In this document: piece after piece, positions 26,279-34,985 of the stretch
Layout: every line of letters starts with the position of its first letter
How positions within the stretch are numbered: the first letter of the stretch is position 1
DNA from: Solibacillus isronensis
Lineage (GTDB): Bacteria; Bacillota; Bacilli; Bacillales_A; Planococcaceae
Assembly: GCF_023715405.1 (NCBI RefSeq)
Contig: NZ_JAMBOC010000001.1
Coordinates: forward strand, 744,001-808,000
Direction: 5' to 3'
DNA length: 64,000 nt
Position numbers and translations under genes: made by a program
Notes under the pieces: model-generated
Seen by the model: only the letters and a program-made list of their open reading frames with translations
What the model was told of the DNA's origin: nothing
Database searches by the model: none

Positions 26279-26669
26279 GTGGGAGAGATTAGCGAGGGAA
26301 CTATATGAAGATAATGACTTAGTCATTTGTACCAATACGGGAACCTTAGAAGATTCACGAAATGTTGTTCGTGTCTTAAAGCGGCTAATTAAAAGTACGA
26401 AAGTGCATAACATTCGTTTTCATGATATTCGGCATACACATGCATCGATTCTTATTTCAGAAGGTGTAGATATCGTTAAAATTTCAAAGCGTTTAGGTCA
26501 CGCCAACCCTAAAATTACATTAGAGTTTTATGCGCACCTATTGCCGAATGTAGACAATGACATTGCAGACATTTTTCACAACGCAACGCAATCCAAAATA
26601 ACACTAAATAATTGGAAAAAATCCTGCGGACAAATTGCGGACAAATCCAAAAAATCAGGCGTAAAGTAG
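26279..26669 (+). pseudogene. Tyrosine integrase, 3' fragment (left copy)
   Basis: Only the last 130 codons remain. FHDIRHTHASIL gives the catalytic His and second Arg, LGHANPKITLEFYAHL the third His and the nucleophilic Tyr. The first catalytic Arg and the DNA-binding N-terminal half are missing and there is no start. Almost the same sequence recurs at 45314-45705. It belongs to the phage/ICE integrase family that targets tRNA genes. Confidence 0.9.
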
Positions 26670-26734
26670 GAAGTCTCCCAAAAAGGAAAAGCCCGTAAAC
26701 GTTGATATAACAACGTTTATGGGCACTTGAATGG

Positions 26735-26777
26735 ATGGTCTCGACAAGTCTCGAACTTGCGACCCCCACCTTGTCGA
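26735..26777. repeat. Attachment-site core, left (attL-like)
   Basis: 43 bp identical to 45771-45813, the displaced 3' half of the tRNA gene. Homology stops exactly after TTGTCGA in the anticodon loop. Confidence 0.88.
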
Positions 26778-26784
26778 ATTTATC

Positions 26785-26883
26785 CAGCTAAATAAACCGA
26801 GTCAAATTAAATTCAATTAAGTTAAATAAGCCTGATTTAATAAGGTTTTTGAAACAGTAAAAATTAATTCAGTTAAATAAAAT
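26785..26883 (+). repeat. Three direct repeats beside the core, possible integrase arm sites
   Basis: CAGCTAAATAAACC (26785), AAGTTAAATAAGCC (26819) and CAGTTAAATAAAAT (26870) share AGYTAAATAA. Their position just inside the element fits arm-type binding sites of a tyrosine integrase. The function is inferred from position only. Confidence 0.45.
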
Positions 26884-26900
26884 TAGCACAAAAAAATAAT

Positions 26901-26923
26901 TCTGCGGACAAATTGCGGACAAA
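26901..26923 (+). pseudogene. Third short remnant of the integrase 3' end
   Basis: CTGCGGACAAATTGCGGACA repeats the near-terminal codons of both integrase fragments. It suggests a further earlier insertion or duplication at this edge. Confidence 0.5.
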
Positions 26924-26957
26924 AGAGTAAACAAGTGGTTTGTATTACTCTTTTTTT
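26923..26957 (+). terminator. Terminator-like hairpin at the left edge
   Basis: AAGAGTAA (26923-26930) and TTACTCTT (26945-26952) followed by T5. Confidence 0.7.
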
Positions 26958-27004
26958 GTTTTTCTGTATTAACTGTATTATAAATTTTATGTCTATATAG
27001 GTAG

Positions 27005-27151
27005 GGGCTCTGTATAAGCTATTATACAGTTACTTATCTAACGGAAAATGTTACAGCTTTCGGTTCAATTGTAGCGAACATCTTAGCAGAGGCGTACGTA
27101 GATAAGGGGAGAATTGAACAGACAGGAGAGAGGTCACAAAATATTTCGTAA
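27005..27151 (+). other. Unidentified short coding remnant
   Basis: An open stretch without start, ending TAA 27149-27151, reads like protein (NVTAFGSIVANILAEAYVDK). No ribosome site; possibly the tail of a lost gene. Confidence 0.25.
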
Positions 27152-27336
27152 TAATAGTTCTTTTTTGCTGATGTATTTAAGTGAATTTAATCCAGAAAAA
27201 TCATATTGTGGGATAATAAATTTAAACCGGATTTACTTTTTGAAATGAGATTCTGCATTTAATTTTCACAGCTTAGTTTTAACTAATACTTTTATCATAG
27301 GTAATAAAGTAGAAAATCGTCATCCTAATCTATCGG

Positions 27337-27360
27337 TGAATAGTCATATTATGCTACAAT
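27337..27360 (+). promoter_or_regulatory. Candidate promoter of the main island operon
   Basis: TGCTACAAT at 27352-27360 is an extended -10 box 31 bases before the first start codon. No good -35 box is seen at the expected spacing. Confidence 0.4.
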
Positions 27361-27391
27361 TCATATATATGGAAATTTTGGGGTGGTTACT

Positions 27392-28105
27392 GTGGGATTA
27401 AACGATTTTACGATAAAAAAAGCGAGAGCATTACCGGTTTTTATACTTGTTGATGCAAGTGGCAGCATGGAAGGTGAAAAAATCGAGCAGGTCAATGTCG
27501 CCCTGCAGGAAATGCTTGTTTTACTAAAAGGCGTACGTGGCGCACGCGGGCAAATTAAGCTGTGCATTATTGAAGTTGCACAAACTGCACAAGTCGTCCA
27601 GCCATTAACAAATATTGAAGAGGTAACGCCACTGCAATTTAAAGCGCGTGGAAAAACGCCGCTTGGAGAAGCATTGCAGCTCGTATCGGGTTTAATGACA
27701 GACGAGACAATGATCCAGCCGCGTGACTTTGCGCCGATTTTAATTGTGATGAGTGACGGCATTCCAACGGATATTACGAGAGAGATGCATGAAAATCGTC
27801 CAATTACGCAGCAGGCTTACGAACAATGGGCACCGATTCAGGAACTGAATCATTTATTTGAAGGGACAAAAATTTTAAAGCTTGCGCTAGGGATTGGTGA
27901 TGAAGCGGATTTCAATGCATTGCGTGCAATCGTGAACAATCCTCAAGTGCCAATCGTCCGTGCAAAAAATATTGTGACAATTGAGAAGTTTTTCAAGTTT
28001 GTTACACGTACAGTAACGCAAAAATCATTAGCGGCTAATCCGAATTTATACAGCTTTGAGGATGTACCATTTGATGAAATATTTACTGAGGACGAGCTTC
28101 TATGA
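27392..28105 (+). CDS. TerY-like von Willebrand A domain protein
   Basis: 237 residues from GTG with GGGGTGG five bases upstream; a GTG at 27383 overlaps the ribosome site and is less likely. The whole protein is one vWA domain with a complete metal site (MIDAS): DASGS at residues 21-25, Thr89 in GKTPLGEAL and Asp122 in MSDGIPTD. It is of the TerY type known from tellurite-resistance and related stress loci, where the vWA protein is paired with a PP2C phosphatase and a kinase. Expected to be a cytosolic metal-dependent scaffold. Its stop overlaps the phosphatase start by four bases, so the two are translationally coupled. Confidence 0.88.
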   Translation: MGLNDFTIKKARALPVFILVDASGSMEGEKIEQVNVALQEMLVLLKGVRGARGQIKLCIIEVAQTAQVVQPLTNIEEVTPLQFKARGKTPLGEALQLVSGLMTDETMIQPRDFAPILIVMSDGIPTDITREMHENRPITQQAYEQWAPIQELNHLFEGTKILKLALGIGDEADFNALRAIVNNPQVPIVRAKNIVTIEKFFKFVTRTVTQKSLAANPNLYSFEDVPFDEIFTEDELL

Positions 28106-28836
28106 TTGACTACGGCCTACACCAGATCGAATTACTAAAGCTCAAACTAACTTTCTTTTGGGGCTCCGAAACTGGCGATGCGCATAAACATGAAGGTAAG
28201 CACAATGAAGACGCAATTTTTTTTACGTATTCACAGCATTATTTTGCTATGGCAATCGCTGATGGACTAGGGTCATGTTCAAAAAGCGCAGCAGGAGCAC
28301 AATATGCTGTTACAGCCTTTTGCCATTATATCGATGAACTATTTGCTAATGGTGTTATCAATATAGAGCGAAGCCACATATGGACGTTTGTACAAATGTG
28401 GCGACATCAGTTTCAGAGCGCCATGAAAGATCATGATACAACATTACAATGGGTCATTTTTACAAATGATTACTATTTTGTCGGCAGCATTGGTGATGGA
28501 ATAGTTTGTTCGAAAGGGCAAACTTTTTATCTATTTCCACAAGCAAAACAGCCGTTTAGCAATGTAACCGTTAGTTTAACAGGCTGTACAGAATGGTCTA
28601 TACAGCTATCTAAAAGAATTAGCGAGCCAATGCTGCTGCTTACTGCAACTGATGGCATTGCCAACGATTTACAGCAGGAGGCTTTACCGCAGCTGCTACA
28701 ATATATGGAGCAGCAAATCGTGCTTGATACCGTAGCGTTCCAACAAGAGTTACAAAGCTGGGTAAAAAATTGGGAAACCGCCAAACATACTGATGACCGA
28801 ACAATTGGCATTTTACATATAAAAGGTAGGGAATAG
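28102..28836 (+). CDS. PP2C-type serine/threonine phosphatase
   Basis: 244 residues. The metal-binding residues of PP2C are all in place: NEDA (35-38), ADGLGS (53-58), GDG (131-133), ATDGI (182-186) and DDRT (231-234). It should remove phosphate from Ser/Thr residues, presumably those set by the kinase encoded next. The sequence belongs to the short PP2C group associated with TerY-like vWA proteins, without membrane or sensor domains. The ATG overlaps the vWA stop (ATGA), and the stop is two bases before the kinase ATG. Confidence 0.9.
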   Translation: MIDYGLHQIELLKLKLTFFWGSETGDAHKHEGKHNEDAIFFTYSQHYFAMAIADGLGSCSKSAAGAQYAVTAFCHYIDELFANGVINIERSHIWTFVQMWRHQFQSAMKDHDTTLQWVIFTNDYYFVGSIGDGIVCSKGQTFYLFPQAKQPFSNVTVSLTGCTEWSIQLSKRISEPMLLLTATDGIANDLQQEALPQLLQYMEQQIVLDTVAFQQELQSWVKNWETAKHTDDRTIGILHIKGRE

Positions 28837-28838
28837 GG

Positions 28839-30239
28839 ATGACGAACAAGCAAGTGACCGACCAGTTCGGCAATCAATACTTATTAAAGGAATGTATAGG
28901 TGAAGGAGCAGAGGGTGCTGTCTACCGAACGGATGTCGAAGGGAAATTAGTGAAGTTAGTTAAAATTGAGGCGACGCATAAGGAAAGCTGGACCGAACAT
29001 AAAAAATGGCTCGTGCGCAAAAATATTCCGTCAAGTGTCCAAATCATTTTACCGCTAGCCGTTCTTACTGGAGATGATTTAGGTTATGTAATGAATGAGG
29101 TCGAAAACCATGTACCACTCGTTGAATGGATTCAAAAACCTGAAGATGAAGCGTTAAGTGACTGGTATAACGTGAAAACGGGTGGTGTCAAAAAACGAGT
29201 TGAAATCGCAGCGAATTTAGCAAAAAGTATTCGCAATTTACATACGGTCGGGTTAGCGTTTAGCGATTTATCACCTATGAATATATTAGTGTCACCGACA
29301 AGTAAGTCGATTTGGATAATCGACCCGGATAATATTACGTCACCGGGGATGTTTAATCAAAAAGTTTTAGGCACGCCAAGATATATCGCGCCTGAATTAT
29401 TCCATGAGTCGCGTTCGATTAGTTCTTTAACGGATACATATGCATATGGAGTATTAATGTTTGAAATGTTCCGTTTAGGTCATCCGTATATTGGTGACGA
29501 TTTAGCGGACGCGTCACCGGAGGAAGAGGAGCAAGCGTTTAAAGGTTTGTACCCGTACATTGAGCATCCAACCGATGATTCGAATCGAAGTACGGTGCAT
29601 TTACCAGCAAATTTAATTTTAACACCTGCCATCAATCAATTATTCGAGCGCCTTTTTGTCGAAGGACAAGAAAACTTTTTAAAACGTCCGACACTGCTTG
29701 AAATGTACCGCGAATTTAATTTAACGCAAGATTGCGTCAATCACTGTAGCTGTGGAGCATCGTATATTTTGCAAACGAATTGTTGCCCATGGTGTGATAC
29801 GCCAGCGCAGCAGTTAACATTTTTAAACTGCGTGAAAGAAAGCATTGTCAAAGACGCCATTTTAGAAAACGGTCGTTTAACTAAATCAAAAGAAGTAGCG
29901 CATCAAATTTTACTGCCGCTTAACATTTGGAAGCCGGTCTATCAGCATCATTTTAATCCGAATGTCGCGCAAGAGGACAATATAGCGCTTGGGACGATTC
30001 GGTTAGAGGTAGATAAAGTCGTTTTTATTAATCGACATAGCGATCAAAAGCCGTATCTAGTAGTAGACCGCATGACGAAGCAACGCAAAAAAATTGAGTT
30101 TAATGATGGGGTTGTTTTAAATGCTGGACAAACGATTTTAATTCAAAGTATGACGGAAAAACTGAACAATTACATACCAGAATTAGAGAGTGTCAAATTA
30201 TTCAATTATGTCGAGCTTTCAGTAGAGGTGAAAAAATGA
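28839..30239 (+). CDS. Atypical Ser/Thr protein kinase with zinc knuckle
   Basis: 466 residues. Kinase fold: glycine loop IGEGAEGAVY (20-29), candidate ATP lysine in LVKLVKI (37-43), catalytic loop FSDLSPMNIL (141-150) with Asp143 and Asn148, metal site DPD (162-164) instead of DFG, and APE (184-186). HRDLKP is thus altered to FSDLSP: the base Asp is kept, but His/Arg and the loop Lys are lost. A zinc-binding knuckle follows (Cys303, Cys305, Cys315, Cys316, Cys319 in CSCG and CCPWC), then about 145 residues with a beta-rich domain that may be FHA- or OB-like. With the vWA and PP2C proteins it forms the TerY-linked phosphorylation triad described by comparative genomics. Confidence 0.88.
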   Translation: MTNKQVTDQFGNQYLLKECIGEGAEGAVYRTDVEGKLVKLVKIEATHKESWTEHKKWLVRKNIPSSVQIILPLAVLTGDDLGYVMNEVENHVPLVEWIQKPEDEALSDWYNVKTGGVKKRVEIAANLAKSIRNLHTVGLAFSDLSPMNILVSPTSKSIWIIDPDNITSPGMFNQKVLGTPRYIAPELFHESRSISSLTDTYAYGVLMFEMFRLGHPYIGDDLADASPEEEEQAFKGLYPYIEHPTDDSNRSTVHLPANLILTPAINQLFERLFVEGQENFLKRPTLLEMYREFNLTQDCVNHCSCGASYILQTNCCPWCDTPAQQLTFLNCVKESIVKDAILENGRLTKSKEVAHQILLPLNIWKPVYQHHFNPNVAQEDNIALGTIRLEVDKVVFINRHSDQKPYLVVDRMTKQRKKIEFNDGVVLNAGQTILIQSMTEKLNNYIPELESVKLFNYVELSVEVKK

Positions 30240-33200
30240 AGCCACAACAATTAAATTTAGGCAAACAGCTACAATATCGAGCAATGTTACAGCAGCCGTT
30301 AGCACCTCAGTATATAAATACGTTTGTTCAATTACAAGTAATTGCTGAACAGCTCTATATACGCTTAGACGATAGCATGCTAACACTGCAAATAACGCCG
30401 TATGAAGCTGAAACGTTGCGTGAGAGCTATCAATATTTGCATGAGCGATTATTAGTGCGTGTCGATGAAGTAAATGGAAATGAAGTGTATTTCACTACGT
30501 TTAGTTTTCCAAAAGGGCTAACGATTACAACAGAAAATCCTTTAAAGCTTGTCGTATCGTCAAAGTTTTTATCACTTTGCAAGTCATTTAACATACCGAC
30601 AACAAATGTAGTGGAATTTTTAACGGACGAATTTTTGATTGATGATTATGCTTTTGCATTCTCACAGCAATCATTAGAGGAAATAACGCTTATCGGTGAA
30701 AATTATTTAATTACATTTAAGCAAAATAACCAGCGTATTTTAATGACGTATGATTTCAAAAAACGACCAAAAAATATTGGCGCCAATAATATCGCGGTGC
30801 TACGCGGAGCAATATCATTCCAAGAGCATTTAAATGATGCGCAGATGAAATTTGAGCTTGAAAAGCAATATGAAAAAAACGTACGTGATAATGAAGAGCT
30901 TTTAGGATTATGGCGTTTGTACGGTGAGCTAGAATTATCAACGACACTTGAGGAAAGCGAAAAGCTTGGCTTTGTGTCCTATCACGATAAAACTGAGTTT
31001 TATGATATCGATGGAAAGCGTCAAGTAAAATTTTTAACAGATAAACGGCCAAATGCGCAATTTGCAGAAACGAAGTTAGGCTTTGCCTGGACGTTAAAAG
31101 AAGGGGACTTTATGAACTCGACTTTTATCGGCAATAAGCTAACAAATATTCAAAAGGTAAGTGAATTTGAGTATGAGTTTACTATTCAAGTAGACAACCG
31201 AGATGTGACCATTCCAGACGTTGGTTATATTTGCGGTAGTATCGTTGGTTCAAAAGTAATGAATGACCGTCGTAATAAAGCGTTAGAGAAAATTTTGAAC
31301 GGCTCATCGGCATTACCAACGTTAAAATATATTATTCAAAGCGGTGAAGGTTCAACTGAGCCTGTTAAACTCCGAAAAGCGATAACGAATGATTTATTGA
31401 AAAAAATCTTTAATGACGCTTCTAAGCAATTCACCTCTCAGCAAGAGGCATCGATTGGCATTGGTTTAAATGCAAGCGATTTAGTCATAATTCAAGGTCC
31501 TCCCGGCACTGGTAAAACGACGGTCATTCGTTCTATTGTACACCGCATTAATGAGGTACATAACGGGCGCGTAAATATTTTAATTTCAAGTGCTCAGCAT
31601 GATGCAGTAGATAATGCCATTAAAAATATGGAGTTTTGTGGTCTACCAGCAAACCGAATCGGCGGCAAAATGGGCGATGATGAGCTTAAACGATCACGCA
31701 ACATTATTAAATGGTTAGACAATGTGCAATCAACGACTGAAAATTTAATGCAGCAAAAGGACAAGCAGCTTACGTATAAAACGACACGAGATATATACGG
31801 CACGCTACAAGACTTGTATATGTTTGAAGACGACTCAAAATATACGATGCAAAAATTGCATGAGCTAGCATCGCTTATTAAAATGCTACCGGATGCGCAT
31901 GTAGACATTATAGAAAAAATCGAAGCACTCATTTCAACTTTACACCAAAAAGAGCATGTCGTTACACATGATACACAGTCAGAGCTTGTAAGCTTGCTTC
32001 AGGCACAGCGGCTAACGATGGCGAGTTATTTAGATGACGGTGCGTTTAAATTAGGCGAGTTAATGCGCTATTTCAAAATGGAGCATCCAGATTTTGAGAT
32101 GCCAAAAGTATGGAACGGCATGCGACTAGCATTCGAAGCAGCAGAAGTGGAAGTGCTCTTACCAGACTTTAAACAATCGATTACCAAGCTTTTAGAGCAA
32201 CATCAGTTAGAAAATATTGTTGACGAGCAACCGCTTGCTGAAAAAATTCAGCAGCTACATGAACTGATAGTACAGTCGTTAACTAACAAAAAGAAAACGA
32301 TTGTCAATGTGTTACAGCAGTTCCAGGAGGATTTAAACAGTCCGTCAAATATTAAGGAAATAATTGAACAGTATACAAAAATTAATGCGTCAACTTGTCA
32401 GCAGGCGGTGTCGAAAAAATCATTCGGTAAAATGGATGGTCTTATTTACGATTACGTCATTATCGATGAAGCAGCGCGTGCAAATCCACTCGACTTACTC
32501 ATTCCGATGAGCCTTGGTCGAAAAATTATTTTAGTAGGTGACCATAAGCAGCTGCCGCATATTTTAGAGCCAGAAATCGTCAAGCAGTTAATCGAAGCGA
32601 AAAAGGATCCTGAGGTGGAAAAGCTCGTAAAAAATTCATTGTTCGAACGCTTATTCGATTTATTAAACAAAAATAAAGATGCTTTTGGTGTCCGTACAAC
32701 GATGCTAACAGAGCAATATCGAATGCATCCTGTCATCGGCACGTTTGTAAGCGACCAATTTTATGATGGCAAGCTGAAAAATGGTGTTACCAAAGCGCAG
32801 CGTCAAACGAATGTCATACGCTATGACGAAAAGGCGATTGCCTGGTTAAATGTGGACGCAGAAAAGGGACCGGAAAAAGGGACTAGTAAAGAAAGTAAAT
32901 ATCGTCCAGCAGAAGTAGAACGATTACAGAAGGAGCTGTACCATGTTTTACAACACACGACCGATGAAACAATCGGCATTATTACGTTTTATAAACGCCA
33001 ATTAGTTGAAATTGAAGCAATGATTAAAACATTCCCGGAAGTTGATCAGCTACGCATTGAAGTGGGTACAGTCGATTCATTCCAGGGGAAAGAGTTTGAT
33101 TTTGTCTTTTTATCAACAGTACGAAGCAATAAACGCCAAGAGGTTGGATTCGTATCCAATGCCAATCGTCTGAACGTTGCCTTTAGTCGTGCGAAACGTG

Positions 33201-33316
33201 TTTTAGCAGTCATTGGTGACCGTGCAACGATTTGCGGTGACGAGGAAAAGCCAGTTATTCCGGCTTTTGCAGCGTTTGAACAGCTATGTAAGAAAGAGGG
33301 CTATTATGATCAATAA
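30236..33316 (+). CDS. Superfamily 1 helicase, UPF1/DNA2-like
   Basis: 1026 residues. Motif I GPPGTGKT at 421-428; motif II DEAARA at 744-749; motif III VGDHKQLPHI; motif IV TEQYRMHPVIG; motif V VDSFQGKEFD near 946; motif VI NVAFSRAKR near 982. These define the UPF1-like SF1B group, which moves 5' to 3' on RNA or DNA. A 315-residue stretch between motifs I and II, probably helical stalk and insert domains, is usual in this group. The first 400 residues are unassigned and may recognise the substrate. No nuclease motif seen. The start overlaps the kinase stop (ATGA). Confidence 0.92.
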   Translation: MKPQQLNLGKQLQYRAMLQQPLAPQYINTFVQLQVIAEQLYIRLDDSMLTLQITPYEAETLRESYQYLHERLLVRVDEVNGNEVYFTTFSFPKGLTITTENPLKLVVSSKFLSLCKSFNIPTTNVVEFLTDEFLIDDYAFAFSQQSLEEITLIGENYLITFKQNNQRILMTYDFKKRPKNIGANNIAVLRGAISFQEHLNDAQMKFELEKQYEKNVRDNEELLGLWRLYGELELSTTLEESEKLGFVSYHDKTEFYDIDGKRQVKFLTDKRPNAQFAETKLGFAWTLKEGDFMNSTFIGNKLTNIQKVSEFEYEFTIQVDNRDVTIPDVGYICGSIVGSKVMNDRRNKALEKILNGSSALPTLKYIIQSGEGSTEPVKLRKAITNDLLKKIFNDASKQFTSQQEASIGIGLNASDLVIIQGPPGTGKTTVIRSIVHRINEVHNGRVNILISSAQHDAVDNAIKNMEFCGLPANRIGGKMGDDELKRSRNIIKWLDNVQSTTENLMQQKDKQLTYKTTRDIYGTLQDLYMFEDDSKYTMQKLHELASLIKMLPDAHVDIIEKIEALISTLHQKEHVVTHDTQSELVSLLQAQRLTMASYLDDGAFKLGELMRYFKMEHPDFEMPKVWNGMRLAFEAAEVEVLLPDFKQSITKLLEQHQLENIVDEQPLAEKIQQLHELIVQSLTNKKKTIVNVLQQFQEDLNSPSNIKEIIEQYTKINASTCQQAVSKKSFGKMDGLIYDYVIIDEAARANPLDLLIPMSLGRKIILVGDHKQLPHILEPEIVKQLIEAKKDPEVEKLVKNSLFERLFDLLNKNKDAFGVRTTMLTEQYRMHPVIGTFVSDQFYDGKLKNGVTKAQRQTNVIRYDEKAIAWLNVDAEKGPEKGTSKESKYRPAEVERLQKELYHVLQHTTDETIGIITFYKRQLVEIEAMIKTFPEVDQLRIEVGTVDSFQGKEFDFVFLSTVRSNKRQEVGFVSNANRLNVAFSRAKRVLAVIGDRATICGDEEKPVIPAFAAFEQLCKKEGYYDQ

Positions 33317-34985
33317 ATATGCAATGACATTCCGAAAAGCGGATGTTTCAGGTCCTGTCTATGAACAGCAAATCACTTGGCCGCTTTATGCGTGGAAAGT
33401 GTATTTACCGGAAAAAGTCACGTCGGAAATCGATATTTTGCAGCGTTTTGTATTAGCGGTAGCAGAAGTCGAAAATTTGCAAACGACTAATATTTTTATA
33501 GAAATCGGTATTACAAAGGATTTAAAAGAAACGATTATTCAAAAATGTGAAGAGTTAGGTTATTTAGAAAATAATACGCTAACCAAAGAGGGAGAGAGCG
33601 TTTTACATGCCAATCACGACAAAAGTATTACGTCGATGGAAAAGTTGAAGCTAATGTATTTATTCATTGACGCTGTAACGGGAGATTTAGTGCCGACTTT
33701 TTCAATCGATGAATTGCCGATTGCGCGTGAAATGACCTTCCACCACGGACTTTCGTATGACCGTAAAAACGAACGAAAGCCTAATATGTTTGAAATTGAA
33801 GACAAACTTCGTAAAGCGAATTTAATGCGTAAGCAAATGAACGCCATTAAAAAAGTTAGTGGTGTAGAATCGGTAACGCTCGAAGAACTAGACCATGAAG
33901 ACCGTAATTATGACGAGCTTCTACTAGAATTCGAGGGATTTTTCGAAGACGAAAGTGTACAACTAGAAGATGAAGTTGCGATTGAAACGATTAACGTCTC
34001 ACATTTAGGCATTGACGATGTCTTAAATGAGCTAGATGGTGAGCAGCAACTGGACGGTTCGTTCGGCCATAGCGAGGAACTATCGCAACAACAAAAGGGA
34101 GTGCAAGCTAATCAGCCAACGCTTCATAACCGTACGCTTAAATTTAGAACCGATAAACCAGAGCTCATTTATGTGCCGGTTACGATTTATGGCCATGCCG
34201 ATACGTTTTTAAATAAAAAAATTAGTGTAAAATCGCCATTTTCGGAAAACGAGGATTTATGGTTCAATTCGAAATTTGTCTTTATTCAAAGTAATGATGA
34301 CGCGCTACAGCAGTTTGTTGAAAAGATGCGGGATGAAATGTATGAGCAATTTAAAGCCCGATATGCATTTTCAAATACGATGAATATTCAATTGCTAACG
34401 GATTTCCCGCTAATTGCAAATGATGCAAAATGGAAAAAACTACGCAATGAAATTGAGTCTGCAGAAATTGCGTATTTACGTATCCAAAATGGCGACAAAG
34501 ATTATGACAATTATTATATGCGCGTGCAAAGAACGTTAGAGCTTGCCTTTTACTTAGTATTTGAGCGCCTATCGGTATCGCCTATTTTAAAAACGGTGCG
34601 ACGCGAAAATTATGCGGCAACACTCGATAAAATTAGCAATGAATTAAGCATTGCCATTCCGAAAAATTATTATAACTTCAATACGTTCGAAAGAGTAAGT
34701 CGCTCAGCTAAATCGAAAATAAGTTTTAGCTCGAGTAAAGACGCGATTATGCTATACGCCCTGAATGCCTATTTTAGCAAGGATATCGTGTTAATTGAAG
34801 TGCTACGCCAATTGCCGAACGTCTTTAGCGAAATTAGCGCAATTGTTGATGCGCGTAATAACGGTGCACACTATTCGACCAAAGCAATTGATCATGAGGC
34901 GACATATACGCAAGTACGCCAATCATCTATTGAGATTTTACAAACTTTAATTAGTCACATCCTTTTAAGAAATGAGCGAACATAA
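33306..34985 (+). CDS. Unknown protein with C-terminal HEPN-like motif
   Basis: 559 residues. The ATG lies inside the end of the helicase gene (11-base overlap) with AAAGAGGG just upstream; a longer frame from 33213 lacks a ribosome site. Residues about 40-200 are helical and may hold a winged helix (KCEELGYLENNTLTKEGE). An acidic, low-complexity linker follows at about 200-260. The C-terminal third is helical and contains RNNGAH at 517-522, fitting the R-x4-H motif of HEPN domains, many of which are RNases in defence systems. A single short motif is modest evidence, so the nuclease idea is inference; it may instead be a non-catalytic adaptor. Confidence 0.75.
   Translation: MINKYAMTFRKADVSGPVYEQQITWPLYAWKVYLPEKVTSEIDILQRFVLAVAEVENLQTTNIFIEIGITKDLKETIIQKCEELGYLENNTLTKEGESVLHANHDKSITSMEKLKLMYLFIDAVTGDLVPTFSIDELPIAREMTFHHGLSYDRKNERKPNMFEIEDKLRKANLMRKQMNAIKKVSGVESVTLEELDHEDRNYDELLLEFEGFFEDESVQLEDEVAIETINVSHLGIDDVLNELDGEQQLDGSFGHSEELSQQQKGVQANQPTLHNRTLKFRTDKPELIYVPVTIYGHADTFLNKKISVKSPFSENEDLWFNSKFVFIQSNDDALQQFVEKMRDEMYEQFKARYAFSNTMNIQLLTDFPLIANDAKWKKLRNEIESAEIAYLRIQNGDKDYDNYYMRVQRTLELAFYLVFERLSVSPILKTVRRENYAATLDKISNELSIAIPKNYYNFNTFERVSRSAKSKISFSSSKDAIMLYALNAYFSKDIVLIEVLRQLPNVFSEISAIVDARNNGAHYSTKAIDHEATYTQVRQSSIEILQTLISHILLRNERT

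Larger units (their letters stand above)
26279..26777 (+). repeat. 499-bp direct repeat, left copy
   Basis: Pairs with 45314-45813. It comprises the integrase 3' fragment, a hairpin (GCCCGTAAACGTT with AACGTTTATGGGC, 26697-26724) and the tRNA-derived core. The copies are nearly identical by eye, including an exact run of about 100 bases in the integrase. Confidence 0.9.

Noticed and set aside
27361..27762. 133-codon minus-strand frame opposite the vWA gene
   Set aside because: Antisense shadow of the vWA gene without start context.
33213..33305. Upstream extension of the HEPN-like gene
   Set aside because: Lies wholly inside the helicase gene and lacks a ribosome site; ATG 33306 has AAAGAGGG at proper distance.
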